Origin: Streptomyces nodosus
GTDB lineage: Bacteria > Actinomycetota > Actinomycetes > Streptomycetales > Streptomycetaceae
Assembly: GCF_008704995.1 (NCBI RefSeq)
Contig: NZ_CP023747.1
Location: 4,681,501-4,745,500, forward strand
DNA length: 64,000 nucleotides
Direction: 5' to 3'
The position numbers and the translations under genes were made by a program. Below the pieces are notes generated by a model. The model worked only from the letters and a program-made list of their open reading frames with translations. It had not been told where the DNA came from and searched no databases. Every line of letters starts with the position of its first letter. Position 1 is the stretch's first letter. Positions 50,152 to 58,177 of the stretch are shown here, piece by piece.

Positions 50152-50865
50152 TTATGCGTGCTGGTAGGCCACCAGGGAGATGCCCACGTAGTGCACGACG
50201 AACGCCGCCAGGGTGAAGGAGTGGAAGACCTCGTGGAAGCCGAACCAGCGCGGTGACGGATTCGGCCGCTTGATGCCGTAGATCACGCCGCCCGCGCTGT
50301 AGAGCAGCCCGCCGACGACGATCAGCGCCAGGACGGCGATCCCGCCGGTGCGCAGGAAGTCGGGCAGGAAGAAGACGGCGGCCCAGCCCATCGCGATGTA
50401 GCAGGGTGTGTAGAGCCAGCGCGGGGCGCCGACCCAGAAGACCCGGAAGACGATTCCGGCCGCCGCCGCGCCCCAGATGCCCCACAGCAGCCACTGGCCC
50501 TTCGCGCCCGGCAGGAGCAGCAGGGTCAGCGGGGTGTAGGTGCCCGCGATGATCAGGAAGATGTTCGCGTGGTCGAGCCGGCGCAGCACCCCGCCCATCC
50601 GCGGGCCCCAGTTGCCGCGGTGGTAGAGCGCGCTGACCCCGAAGAGCAGACAGGCCGTCAGCACATAGATGCCGCAGGCGATGCGGCCGCGCGTGGAGTC
50701 GGCGAGGGCGGTGAGGATCAGGCCCGCGACCAGGACGGCCGGGAACATTCCCAGATGCAGCCAGCCGCGGAGCTTCGGCTTGACCGGGTGGGGGAGTGAG
50801 GGCGCGACGGGACCGCGGCCGGCTGCCGGCGAGTCCGTGGGCGCGTCGGGGACGGACGCAGTCAT
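50152..50865 (-). CDS. trhA: TrhA/hemolysin III family membrane protein
   Basis: A 237-residue protein with seven membrane helices, a member of the PAQR-like hemolysin III family. Family motifs are SALYHRGNWGP (conserved metal-site His), RRLDHANIFLIIAGTYTPLTLL (Asp-His pair) and HEVFHSFTLAAFVVHY (HxxxH at the last helix). Relatives set membrane fluidity or act as hydrolases; hemolysis itself is doubtful. ATG at 50865 is chosen because TACCAT ends 7 nt before it; ATG at 50874 is in frame. It is divergent from pckG. Confidence 0.92.
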   Translation of the reverse strand: MTASVPDAPTDSPAAGRGPVAPSLPHPVKPKLRGWLHLGMFPAVLVAGLILTALADSTRGRIACGIYVLTACLLFGVSALYHRGNWGPRMGGVLRRLDHANIFLIIAGTYTPLTLLLLPGAKGQWLLWGIWGAAAAGIVFRVFWVGAPRWLYTPCYIAMGWAAVFFLPDFLRTGGIAVLALIVVGGLLYSAGGVIYGIKRPNPSPRWFGFHEVFHSFTLAAFVVHYVGISLVAYQHA

Positions 50866-50872
50866 GCGGGGC

Positions 50873-50878
50873 ATGGTA
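50873..50878 (-). promoter_or_regulatory. -10 hexamer for trhA, leaderless geometry
   Basis: TACCAT on the minus strand, 7 nt before ATG at 50865. Confidence 0.5.
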
Positions 50879-51174
50879 CCTACGGGACCGTAAGTTGCGG
50901 ATCAGGGGCGATGGATATCGGCCTCTCTGTCCGGCCTGTGCGCAGGCGAGACCGCCGCAGCGCTTCTTTCGGCCGAACCCCGCGTGCACGCAAGGGAACG
51001 CGGGTGTGCGTGGCGATCCTCACGTCGCTCAGCTGTGCGGCCCACTGGACAGATGCGCATTCGAGTCGGATGATCAAATGAGTGCAGTCGGCACCGGATG
51101 AGCGGGCTACGAAGCATCCGGGTCGCGGCCCCCACGGGGCAATCAGTAAGAAATCCCCTCATCTAGGAGCAATC
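50879..51174. other. Divergent region between trhA and pckG
   Basis: No gene was found in these roughly 300 bp. The pckG leader carries TAGGAG directly before the start. No convincing -35/-10 pair for pckG was identified by eye. Confidence 0.5.
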
Positions 51175-52998
51175 GTGGCGCGCGACATCGCGGCTCCCTC
51201 AACCGTCCCCACCCAGCACAAGGAACTGATCTCGTGGGTCAACGAGATCGCTGAACTGACCCAGCCGGACAGTGTGGTCTGGTGTGACGGATCCGAGGCC
51301 GAATACGAGCGCCTGTGCGGGGAGCTCGTCCGCAAGGGCACCTTCAAGAAGCTCGACCCCGTCAAGCGCCCGAACTCCTACTACGCCGCCTCCGACCCGA
51401 CGGATGTCGCCCGGGTCGAGGACCGGACGTTCATATGCTCGGAGCGGGAGCAGGACGCGGGTCCGACCAACAACTGGAAGGCGCCCGCCGAGATGCGGGA
51501 GATCTTCCAGGGCGAGAAGGGCCTGTTCCACGGCTCCATGCGCGGTCGCACGATGTATGTCGTGCCCTTCTGCATGGGCCCGCTGGGTTCGCCGCTCTCC
51601 GCGATCGGCGTGGAGATCACCGACTCCGCGTATGTCGCCGTCTCCATGCGCACCATGACGCGCATGGGCCAGGCCGTCCTCGACGAGCTCGGCCCCGAGG
51701 GCTTCTTCGTCAAGGCCGTCCACTCCCTGGGCGCCCCGCTGGAGCCCGGCCAGGAGGACGTCCCGTGGCCGTGCAACCAGACCAAGTACATCTCGCACTT
51801 CCCCGAGAGCCGTGAGATCTGGTCCTACGGCTCCGGCTACGGCGGCAACGCGCTGCTCGGCAAGAAGTGCTACGCCCTGCGCATCGCCTCCGTGATGGCG
51901 CGCGACGAGGGCTGGCTGGCCGAGCACATGCTGATCCTCAAGCTGACGCCCCCGCGCGGCGAGTCGAAGTATGTCGCCGCCGCCTTCCCGAGCGCCTGCG
52001 GCAAGACCAACCTCGCCATGCTGGAGCCGACGATCTCCGGCTGGACCGTCGAGACCATCGGCGACGACATCGCATGGATGCGGTTCGGCGAGGACGGCCG
52101 GCTGTATGCGATCAACCCCGAGGCGGGCTTCTTCGGCGTCGCGCCCGGCACCGGTGAGCACACCAACGCCAATGCGATGAAGACGCTGTGGGGCAACTCC
52201 GTCTTCACCAATGTCGCGCTGACCGACGACAACGACATCTGGTGGGAGGGCATGACGCAGGAGACCCCGGCGCACCTCACCGACTGGAAGGGCAACGACT
52301 GGACGCCCGCGTCCGGGACCCCGGCCGCCCACCCCAACGCCCGCTTCACGGTGCCGGCCTCCCAGTGCCCGATCATCGCGCCCGAGTGGGAGGACCCCAG
52401 GGGCGTGCCGATCTCGGCGATCCTCTTCGGCGGCCGGCGCGCCTCCGCCGTCCCGCTGGTCACGGAGTCCTTCGACTGGAACCACGGGGTGTTCCTCGGC
52501 GCGAACGTCGCCTCCGAGAAGACCGCCGCCGCCGAGGGCAAGGTCGGCGAGCTGCGCCGCGACCCGTTCGCCATGCTGCCGTTCTGCGGCTACAACATGG
52601 GCGACTACATGGCGCACTGGATCGAGGTCGCCAAGGACAAGGACCAGTCGAAGCTGCCGAAGATCTACTACGTCAACTGGTTCCGCAAGAATGACGAGGG
52701 CCGGTTCGTCTGGCCGGGCTTCGGCGAGAACAGCCGCGTCCTGAAGTGGATCGTGGAGCGTCTGGAGGGCCGGGCCGAGGGCGTCGAGACCCCCATCGGC
52801 ATCCTCCCGGCCGAGCAGGCGCTGGACACCGACGGCCTGGAGCTGTCGGGGTCCGACCTGGACTTCCTGCTCACCGTGGACAAGGACGTCTGGCGCGAGG
52901 AGGCGGCCCTGATCCCCGAGCACCTCAACACCTTCGGCGACCACACCCCGAAGGAGCTGTGGGACGAGTACCGCGCGCTGGTGCAGCGCCTGGGCTGA
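51175..52998 (+). CDS. pckG: Phosphoenolpyruvate carboxykinase (GTP)
   Basis: A 607-residue GTP-dependent PEP carboxykinase, converting oxaloacetate and GTP to PEP, GDP and CO2 in gluconeogenesis or anaplerosis. Visible are CMGPLGSPLSAIGVEITDS, CSEREQDAGPTNNW, the P-loop FPSACGKTNLAML with the reactive Cys, ETIGDDIAWMRFGEDG (metal-binding Asp pair) and NPEAGFFGVAPGT. FGGRRASAVPLVTES, then NYMGDYMAHW-like CGYNMGDYMAHW and PKIYYVNWFRKN, complete the GTP-type signatures. GTG at 51175 has TAGGAG 5 nt upstream. A very stable terminator follows. Confidence 0.97.
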   Translation: MARDIAAPSTVPTQHKELISWVNEIAELTQPDSVVWCDGSEAEYERLCGELVRKGTFKKLDPVKRPNSYYAASDPTDVARVEDRTFICSEREQDAGPTNNWKAPAEMREIFQGEKGLFHGSMRGRTMYVVPFCMGPLGSPLSAIGVEITDSAYVAVSMRTMTRMGQAVLDELGPEGFFVKAVHSLGAPLEPGQEDVPWPCNQTKYISHFPESREIWSYGSGYGGNALLGKKCYALRIASVMARDEGWLAEHMLILKLTPPRGESKYVAAAFPSACGKTNLAMLEPTISGWTVETIGDDIAWMRFGEDGRLYAINPEAGFFGVAPGTGEHTNANAMKTLWGNSVFTNVALTDDNDIWWEGMTQETPAHLTDWKGNDWTPASGTPAAHPNARFTVPASQCPIIAPEWEDPRGVPISAILFGGRRASAVPLVTESFDWNHGVFLGANVASEKTAAAEGKVGELRRDPFAMLPFCGYNMGDYMAHWIEVAKDKDQSKLPKIYYVNWFRKNDEGRFVWPGFGENSRVLKWIVERLEGRAEGVETPIGILPAEQALDTDGLELSGSDLDFLLTVDKDVWREEAALIPEHLNTFGDHTPKELWDEYRALVQRLG

Positions 52999-53005
52999 CG
53001 CCCCT

Positions 53006-53048
53006 CGGGCCGGGGCCCCGCACATCGACGGTGCGGGGCCCCGGCCCG
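53006..53048. terminator. Strong bidirectional terminator
   Basis: An 18-bp perfect stem (53006-53023 with 53031-53048) and 7-nt loop between convergent pckG and the four-gene TelA operon. Confidence 0.9.
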
Positions 53049-53051
53049 TCG

Positions 53052-53654
53052 TCACTTCGAGCGGTCCTCCAGATACCGCGTATGGGTCTCCTGCCGCCGT
53101 GCCTCCGTCTCGCGCAGCGCCGAGGCCAGCCGGTCCGCCTCCTCGTGCAGCAGGGACAGCTGTCTCTCCAGATGGCGCTCCGGTGGCTCCTGCCCGGGGG
53201 TGAGCCGGCTCCACCAGCGCGTCCGTACGAATGTGTCGACGGCCTCCGGGACGTCCTGCCGCACGGCCCGCGACAGCGTGTGCACGGCCTCCGGATCCTG
53301 GACGAGGACATCGGCGACCCAGCCGGGGTCGAGCAGCGCCGCCAGCAGCTCGGTCAGTTCGGTGAGGCGGCCGGAGGCGGCGGGCGGCAGCTCCACATCC
53401 GCCAGATAGGCGCGCAGCGTCCCGAAGTCGGCCCGCAGCTCGTCCAGCCGGGCCGACGCATCGGGAAAGTCGGGCGCCGCCGGGCGCTCCGGCGGGGCGA
53501 TCAGTGCGCCAGCGCCGTACAGACCGGCCACCACGACGGGCCAGTAGGGGCCCGCGACCCCGGTGAAGGTGAGCGCGAGTCCGACGATCCCGCAGGCGCT
53601 GCCGGCGATGTTCTTGCGTGACTCGAGATAGCCGAGCGCCCTACTGGTAGCCAC
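53052..53654 (-). CDS. Membrane and coiled-coil protein, last gene of the TelA operon
   Basis: A 200-residue protein. Two closely spaced membrane segments (about residues 16-34 and 36-53, AGSACGIVGLALTFTGVAG and WPVVVAGLYGAGALIA) form a hairpin. They are followed by a long helical cytoplasmic part with coiled-coil character (ERHLERQLSLLHEEADRLASALRE). No family was recognised by name; the two-helix plus coiled-coil plan recalls small membrane partners of toxic-anion-resistance proteins. GTG at 53654 has GAGGAG 5 nt upstream and overlaps the VWA gene by 14 nt. Confidence 0.75.
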   Translation of the reverse strand: MATSRALGYLESRKNIAGSACGIVGLALTFTGVAGPYWPVVVAGLYGAGALIAPPERPAAPDFPDASARLDELRADFGTLRAYLADVELPPAASGRLTELTELLAALLDPGWVADVLVQDPEAVHTLSRAVRQDVPEAVDTFVRTRWWSRLTPGQEPPERHLERQLSLLHEEADRLASALRETEARRQETHTRYLEDRSK

Positions 53655-55185
53655 GGATCTCCTCGAAGGCGCCGTCCAGCGAGCCCTTCTGGGCGTCGAA
53701 GAGACGGCCGCCGGTCAGTTCGGCGATGTGTTCCAGCTCCGTGCGGTCGGAGTCGCCGAAGAGGATGGGGAAGACGGGGATGTCGCGCTGGTGGGCGTCC
53801 AGCCGTCGGTAGAAGGCATCGAAGTCGCCCGCCTCGGCCCCGGTGGTGTTCTCGCCGTCCGTCATCAGCACGATCGAGGTGAAGGCGTCACGGTCCGTCC
53901 CGAGGTGCTCGTACGCCTTCTCCAGGGAGGTGTAGAGGGCGGTGTCGCCGCCGGCGGTCAGCGCCTCGGTGTCCGCGCGGATGGCGTCCGCCCCCTGCCG
54001 CGGATCGGACGGATCGACCACATGGGTCCGTACGGACTTCACCGCGGACCCGAACGCCATCAGGGTGACCTCCTCCCGGGCGCGGAAGTCGCCGGTCAGG
54101 CCCGTGAGAGCCTTCTTGAGCCGATCGAGACGGTCGCCGGCCATCGAGCCGGAGGTGTCCAGGACGTAGACGGTGCGGGAGGGGCGGCGCAGCGTGTTCT
54201 CGTACGCCCCGAGCAGGCCGTCGGCCACGGACCGGGTGCCCGGGAAGGGGAGTTCGCGGCGCCGGCCGGAGTCGAGTCCCGCGGCCGGGGAGACGGACGC
54301 GACCACCGGACGGCGATGGGTGCGTTCGGTGATCAGCCGCTGCACCGCCGGGGCGCGCAGGGCCTCGGCGAGCCGGCGGACGTCCTCGCGGGTGTCCTGG
54401 CTCGTCGAGGAGAGGGAGGAGAGCGGGTAGTCGGCGGTGACCACGCCGTCGCGGGGGCGGATCACGGTGAGCCCCGGGATGCCCTGGAGCACGGACTCGT
54501 AGTTGAGCAGGGCGTCGACATCGCCGCGGCGGGTGTAGGCGGAGGCCAGCCACCCGGAGGAACCCGAGGTCAGCTTCTGCCCCTTGAAGAACTCCTTCAG
54601 CCTCGGGGCGGCCTTTGCGACATCCGCGTCGGTGAGCGCGGACTGGGCGCCGGAGAGCGCGGAGGCCACCGCGATCAGTGTGGAGAACCCGGAGTTGGAG
54701 CGGGCCGGGTCGGTCATGCCGTAGGTCAGCCTGCCGTCCCGCACCGCCTGCTCGACCTGTGACCAGGTGACGTCGTCCGGCTTCCAGTGGAGCGCGCTCA
54801 CGGTCGCGGGCTTGACGCCGAGGGCGACCGGACTGGACATCACCGGCGTCTCGGAGACGACCTTCTTCGCCGCCTCGGGGCGCAGCCGCAGATAGTCGTC
54901 GGAGGAGAGCCACAGCGCGTCGTAGCGGCCGTCCACCGTGCCCTCGGCGAGCTGGTCCACGGCGTCCAGGGTGCCCGTATAGGTGGGACGGACCGTGATG
55001 CCGGTGCTCTTGCGGACCTCGTCGAGGACCGGGGTCATGTCGGCGAGCTCGCTGGAGGCGAGCACCCGCAGGGTGCCGGGCCGGGCGGCCTCGTCCCCCT
55101 CCCGGGGCCCGGCGGTCGTCGTGCACGCCGTGAGCAGGACGGCGAGCCCGGCGAGCACGGCCGGTCCGCCAAGACGCAGCCTCAT
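53641..55185 (-). CDS. Solute-binding/VWA-domain lipoprotein
   Basis: A 514-residue exported lipoprotein with lipobox LTAC and lipidated Cys21. Residues about 38-300 form a periplasmic-binding-protein-like domain (LRVLASSELADMTPVLDEVRKSTG opens a type 2 binding fold; RSNSGFSTLIAVASAL binds ligand in this family). Residues about 335-510 form a von Willebrand A domain with an intact MIDAS, DTSGSM at 343-348. LMTDGENTTG and ILFGDSDRTELEHIAELTGG complete it. The combination suggests metal-dependent protein binding at the membrane surface, linked to a captured ligand. ATG overlaps the TelA stop as ATGA. Confidence 0.88.
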   Translation of the reverse strand: MRLRLGGPAVLAGLAVLLTACTTTAGPREGDEAARPGTLRVLASSELADMTPVLDEVRKSTGITVRPTYTGTLDAVDQLAEGTVDGRYDALWLSSDDYLRLRPEAAKKVVSETPVMSSPVALGVKPATVSALHWKPDDVTWSQVEQAVRDGRLTYGMTDPARSNSGFSTLIAVASALSGAQSALTDADVAKAAPRLKEFFKGQKLTSGSSGWLASAYTRRGDVDALLNYESVLQGIPGLTVIRPRDGVVTADYPLSSLSSTSQDTREDVRRLAEALRAPAVQRLITERTHRRPVVASVSPAAGLDSGRRRELPFPGTRSVADGLLGAYENTLRRPSRTVYVLDTSGSMAGDRLDRLKKALTGLTGDFRAREEVTLMAFGSAVKSVRTHVVDPSDPRQGADAIRADTEALTAGGDTALYTSLEKAYEHLGTDRDAFTSIVLMTDGENTTGAEAGDFDAFYRRLDAHQRDIPVFPILFGDSDRTELEHIAELTGGRLFDAQKGSLDGAFEEIRGYQ

Positions 55186-56354
55186 GCGGAACCGCCCTCC
55201 AGCGCACCCTGGGAGCGGCTGCGCTCCAGATAGGCGCTCGCGTGCTGGAGTTCGGTGCTGAGGGACTCCACCGTCGCGGCCATGGTCTCCGTCGCCTGGA
55301 CCTTGTAGGTGTCGATGGCGTCCAGGGTGCGATAGATCTGCTGGAAGGCCGAGCGCAGGGTCTCCGCGCCGACCGCCGGGTCGGCGGCGATCCGCTGGAT
55401 CTCCCCGCTCTGGGTGGCGAGCATCTCGGCGTTGCCGCGGATGAGGTCCTCCGTGGTCCCGCGCAGGGCGTTGACCTGGTCGACGACCTTGCGCTGGTTG
55501 TCGAGGGCGGAGGCCAGCATCACCGAGATGCGCAGGGCGGAGACCGTGGTGGTGGCCGCCCGGTCGACGCCCTTGATCAGTTCGTCGTTGTTGCGGCGCA
55601 CCACGTCCATGGCGAGATAGCCCTGGGCGCACACCGCGAGCTGGGTCAGCAGGTCCTGGTGCTTCTGGCGGACCGGGAAGAGCACATCGGCGCGGAGGGT
55701 GTCGGCCTGGGCGGGGTCGGCCGCCTCGGCGTCCGCGATGTGCCGCTCGACGGCCGTGTCCAGGGCCTCGGTGAGCACGACGTACTCCTGGAGCCTGCCC
55801 ATGGTCTCCCAGAGGCGGACGCGTTCGGTCTGGAGGGCGGCGTTGTCGCGGCGCAGCTCGTCCTGGCCGCCGCGCAGCGAGCCCACGATCCTGTTGAGCG
55901 TCCCCTGCGCGGAGGCGTACTTGGCGAGATGGTCGCGGAGCCGGTTGCCGCCGGGCAGCCGGGAGAGGAACCGCCGCCCGCGGCCGGCCGGAAGATCGCG
56001 GGGATCCAGGTCCTCCACCACTCGCCTCAGTTCGACGAGCGAGGTGCCGACCCGGGACTGGGCGTCGTCGCCCTTGCCGGGCAGGCTCCGGACCGAGCGC
56101 TCCAGCATCCGGTTGGACTGGGCGGACGCGCCGCGCATCTCGCTCGCGCCCAGCGCGGTGATCTCCCCGACCTTGCCGGCGAACTCGGGGGAGCGGGCGT
56201 CCAGACCGGCGAGCCCCGTGACATAGTCGGCGGCCTTCCTGGCCATGTCCGCGCGTACGGAGTCGTCGAGCGGTACCACCCCGCCCGCCTTCTCGCGCGG
56301 CACCGGGGCGACGGGCTCCGGCGGGGTGAGGGTGAAGGTGTCGTTGTCGGTCAC
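55182..56354 (-). CDS. TelA/KlaA-family toxic anion resistance protein
   Basis: A 390-residue cytoplasmic, almost wholly helical protein matching the TelA family. The core includes RVGTSLVELRRVVEDLDP, FLSRLPGGNRLRDHLAKYASAQGTLNRIVGSLRGGQDEL and MGRLQEYVVLTEALD. RQKHQDLLTQLAVCAQGYLAMDVVRRNNDELIKGVDRAATTTVSALR is highly family-like. TelA proteins were named for tellurite resistance on plasmids; their mechanism is unknown and many work beside TerD proteins, none of which is seen here. GTG overlaps the previous stop as GTGA. It is the second gene of a fully overlapping operon. Confidence 0.92.
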   Translation of the reverse strand: MTDNDTFTLTPPEPVAPVPREKAGGVVPLDDSVRADMARKAADYVTGLAGLDARSPEFAGKVGEITALGASEMRGASAQSNRMLERSVRSLPGKGDDAQSRVGTSLVELRRVVEDLDPRDLPAGRGRRFLSRLPGGNRLRDHLAKYASAQGTLNRIVGSLRGGQDELRRDNAALQTERVRLWETMGRLQEYVVLTEALDTAVERHIADAEAADPAQADTLRADVLFPVRQKHQDLLTQLAVCAQGYLAMDVVRRNNDELIKGVDRAATTTVSALRISVMLASALDNQRKVVDQVNALRGTTEDLIRGNAEMLATQSGEIQRIAADPAVGAETLRSAFQQIYRTLDAIDTYKVQATETMAATVESLSTELQHASAYLERSRSQGALEGGSA

Positions 56355-57469
56355 GTGTTTTCCCCTTGGCCCCGGGCCCGGCGCGCCATCTCGTGCAGCA
56401 CCGCGGAGGTGGGCACGGGCGCCTGCCGGACACCGGTCAGCTTCTGGTTGAGGTACGAGGTGTGGGAGGCGGTCGCCGCCGTGAACTCGGCGGTGTCGCC
56501 CTGCGGCCGGAATCCGTGCCGGACGGCCAGCCGGCGCAAGGTCGGGTCGGTGCTCAGCAGATCGCCGAGGTCGCGGCCGGCCGGGGTGAGGGGCACGACG
56601 GTGTGGTCGCTGTTGACGGTGGTGTCCGGGTAGAGGACGGTGAGGTCGTCCAGGCCCTGGCCGTCGGTCAGCAGCGCCGCCACCTGGGACTCGTAGACGA
56701 GGACGAGCGGATTGCCGACACCGCTGACGAAGTCCCGGAACGCGGCGTCCGAACTGGGCTGTTGCGCCCCCTGGACGCTGATCAGCTTGTGCATCAGGGG
56801 CGCGGTGCGCTCGATGTCGGCCTTGCTCGCCGCCACCCGCCCGCCGCCCGCGACATACGAGGCCGCGGCGAGGTAGAGGGCGCCGGAGTTGGAGGTCTCC
56901 GGGTCGGTGCTGGCGATGTAGAGCGTGCCGGTCAGTTCCCCGTGCCGCTGGGCCCCCTTGAGCTGCTGCCAGGTCCGGTCGTGCGCGGCGGCGTCGAGGT
57001 AGCGGGCCGTGTGCAGCGTGCCGCGGTGCCGGTCCAGACCGGCGAGCCCGTTCGCGGCCAGCACCTCGGCGGCGTTGCGGTGCGCCACGACGACCAGCGG
57101 CGAGTAGAACGGCCGCGGCAGGGGCTTCTGCACGTGGTACTTGGCGGCGAGCGCGTCGGCCGGGGCCTGGCTGGAGGGGAAGGCGAAGTCGTACCCCTCG
57201 AGGTCGAGCCCCTCCATGGCCCAGGACCCGGAGGTCTCGGTCCTGACGGTGTAGCCCTTGGCCGCGAGGGCCTTCACCACGGCGGGGTCGGCGAAGAAGT
57301 CCGACTTCTCCGATCCGATCACGCCACGCACGGTCTTCGTTGCCGTGCTCGTGTCCTGTCCTTCACGGCCTGCGACGACGGCGGTCACCACTCCGCCGAT
57401 CAGCAGCACCGCCAGGACTATTCCTGCGATACGTCTCACGCCCGGGAGCGTGCTCCCGGAACCCGACAT
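56351..57469 (-). CDS. Membrane-anchored solute-binding protein, first gene of the TelA operon
   Basis: A 372-residue protein with an uncleaved-looking membrane helix (about 15-33, IAGIVLAVLLIGGVVTAVVAG) and an exported type 2 binding-protein-like domain. VRGVIGSEKSDFFADPAVVKALAAKG opens the fold. YDFAFPSSQAPAD, IASTDPETSNSGALYLAAASYVAGGG and FVSGVGNPLVLVYESQ are ligand-cleft-like segments. SNSGALYL parallels SNSGFSTL of the VWA lipoprotein, so the two are probably paralogous in this domain. ATG at 57469 is preceded very closely by a G tract; TTG at 57520 would add 17 residues. It heads the operon. Confidence 0.82.
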   Translation of the reverse strand: MSGSGSTLPGVRRIAGIVLAVLLIGGVVTAVVAGREGQDTSTATKTVRGVIGSEKSDFFADPAVVKALAAKGYTVRTETSGSWAMEGLDLEGYDFAFPSSQAPADALAAKYHVQKPLPRPFYSPLVVVAHRNAAEVLAANGLAGLDRHRGTLHTARYLDAAAHDRTWQQLKGAQRHGELTGTLYIASTDPETSNSGALYLAAASYVAGGGRVAASKADIERTAPLMHKLISVQGAQQPSSDAAFRDFVSGVGNPLVLVYESQVAALLTDGQGLDDLTVLYPDTTVNSDHTVVPLTPAGRDLGDLLSTDPTLRRLAVRHGFRPQGDTAEFTAATASHTSYLNQKLTGVRQAPVPTSAVLHEMARRARGQGENT

Positions 57470-57638
57470 TCCCCCCGCGCTCGGGTGAAGGGAAGGTGAC
57501 AGGCCGATCCCGGTATGCAACAGGAATGAAGGATTCCGGAAGCGGCGTCCCGGAGCCGGAGCCGGGGTGAGCCGGAACGGCCGGCGGGCGCGGACCCGTG
57601 TGGCCGGTCGGAGCCTCCCGGCGAGGCGGCGAGAGCCG

Positions 57639-58103
57639 TCAGCCGGAGGTGACCGGTTCCCGCGGCCCGGCCAGAGCGGCGGTGTGCGCGTCCATCCGTT
57701 CCGCCGCCAGGATCGCCGCCGCCGTGTCCGCGCGTGACGCCGCCACCACCAGGGCGCGGCCGGCCAGGGCGTGGGCGCGCCGGTGCAGCGCGGCGCAGCG
57801 CGGTTCGGGGCCGTGCGCGCTCTCCGTCGTGCGGGCCGGCGGGGCGTCCTCCGTGAGTTGCCGGTCGCGCCCGGGCGGCGGGGAGCCCCAGCGCAGCCTG
57901 GCCACCTGCTCGGTGAGCCGCCCGGCGGCCTCGTCCAGCTCCGCGGAGGGCTCCTGCGCGCGCAGTTCCTCCGTCACCGCGAGCAGGGCCGCCAGACGGC
58001 CGGCGAGCTGGATGTCCAGCTCCTCCTCGCGGGAACGGTGCGGAAAGTCGGGGGCGGCGCCGGCCGTCGTGTGGACCGACTTGGTGCGGATCGGTTCGTA
58101 CAT
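57639..58103 (-). CDS. Conserved hypothetical protein
   Basis: A 154-residue soluble helical protein. It starts MYEPIRTKSVHTTAG, then carries an acidic helix REEELDIQLAGRLAALLAVTEELRA, a variable Pro-rich middle and a second helical part HRRAHALAGRALVVAASRADTAAAILAAERMDAH. No domain was recognised. AGGAGG lies 8 nt before ATG, one of the best ribosome-binding sites of the window. An inverted repeat CTTAG-N12-CTAAG (58137-58158) lies about 35 bp upstream of the start, a candidate operator. It is followed by the TelA operon on the same strand after a 170-bp gap. Confidence 0.75.
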   Translation of the reverse strand: MYEPIRTKSVHTTAGAAPDFPHRSREEELDIQLAGRLAALLAVTEELRAQEPSAELDEAAGRLTEQVARLRWGSPPPGRDRQLTEDAPPARTTESAHGPEPRCAALHRRAHALAGRALVVAASRADTAAAILAAERMDAHTAALAGPREPVTSG

Positions 58104-58136
58104 GGAACGGCCTCCTGTACTGTGCCAGGAAACCAT

Positions 58137-58158
58137 CTTAGCTTGGATTTCGTCTAAG
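58137..58158. promoter_or_regulatory. CTTAG-N12-CTAAG inverted repeat
   Basis: An A/T-rich palindrome upstream of the hypothetical gene and just after the aminotransferase stop. It resembles operators of MarR/ArsR-type regulators in shape. Confidence 0.4.
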
Positions 58159-58177
58159 TTGCTCTGAAGGGGGCGCG

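Noticed and set aside
53006..53048. The strong hairpin as a repeat or mobile element
   Set aside because: Its position between convergent stops and simple stem-loop shape fit an ordinary bidirectional terminator.
56351..57520. Upstream TTG start for the first gene of the TelA operon
   Set aside because: The extra 17 residues have no family-like content and no ribosome-binding site precedes them. ATG at 57469 is kept, although its G tract is very close.
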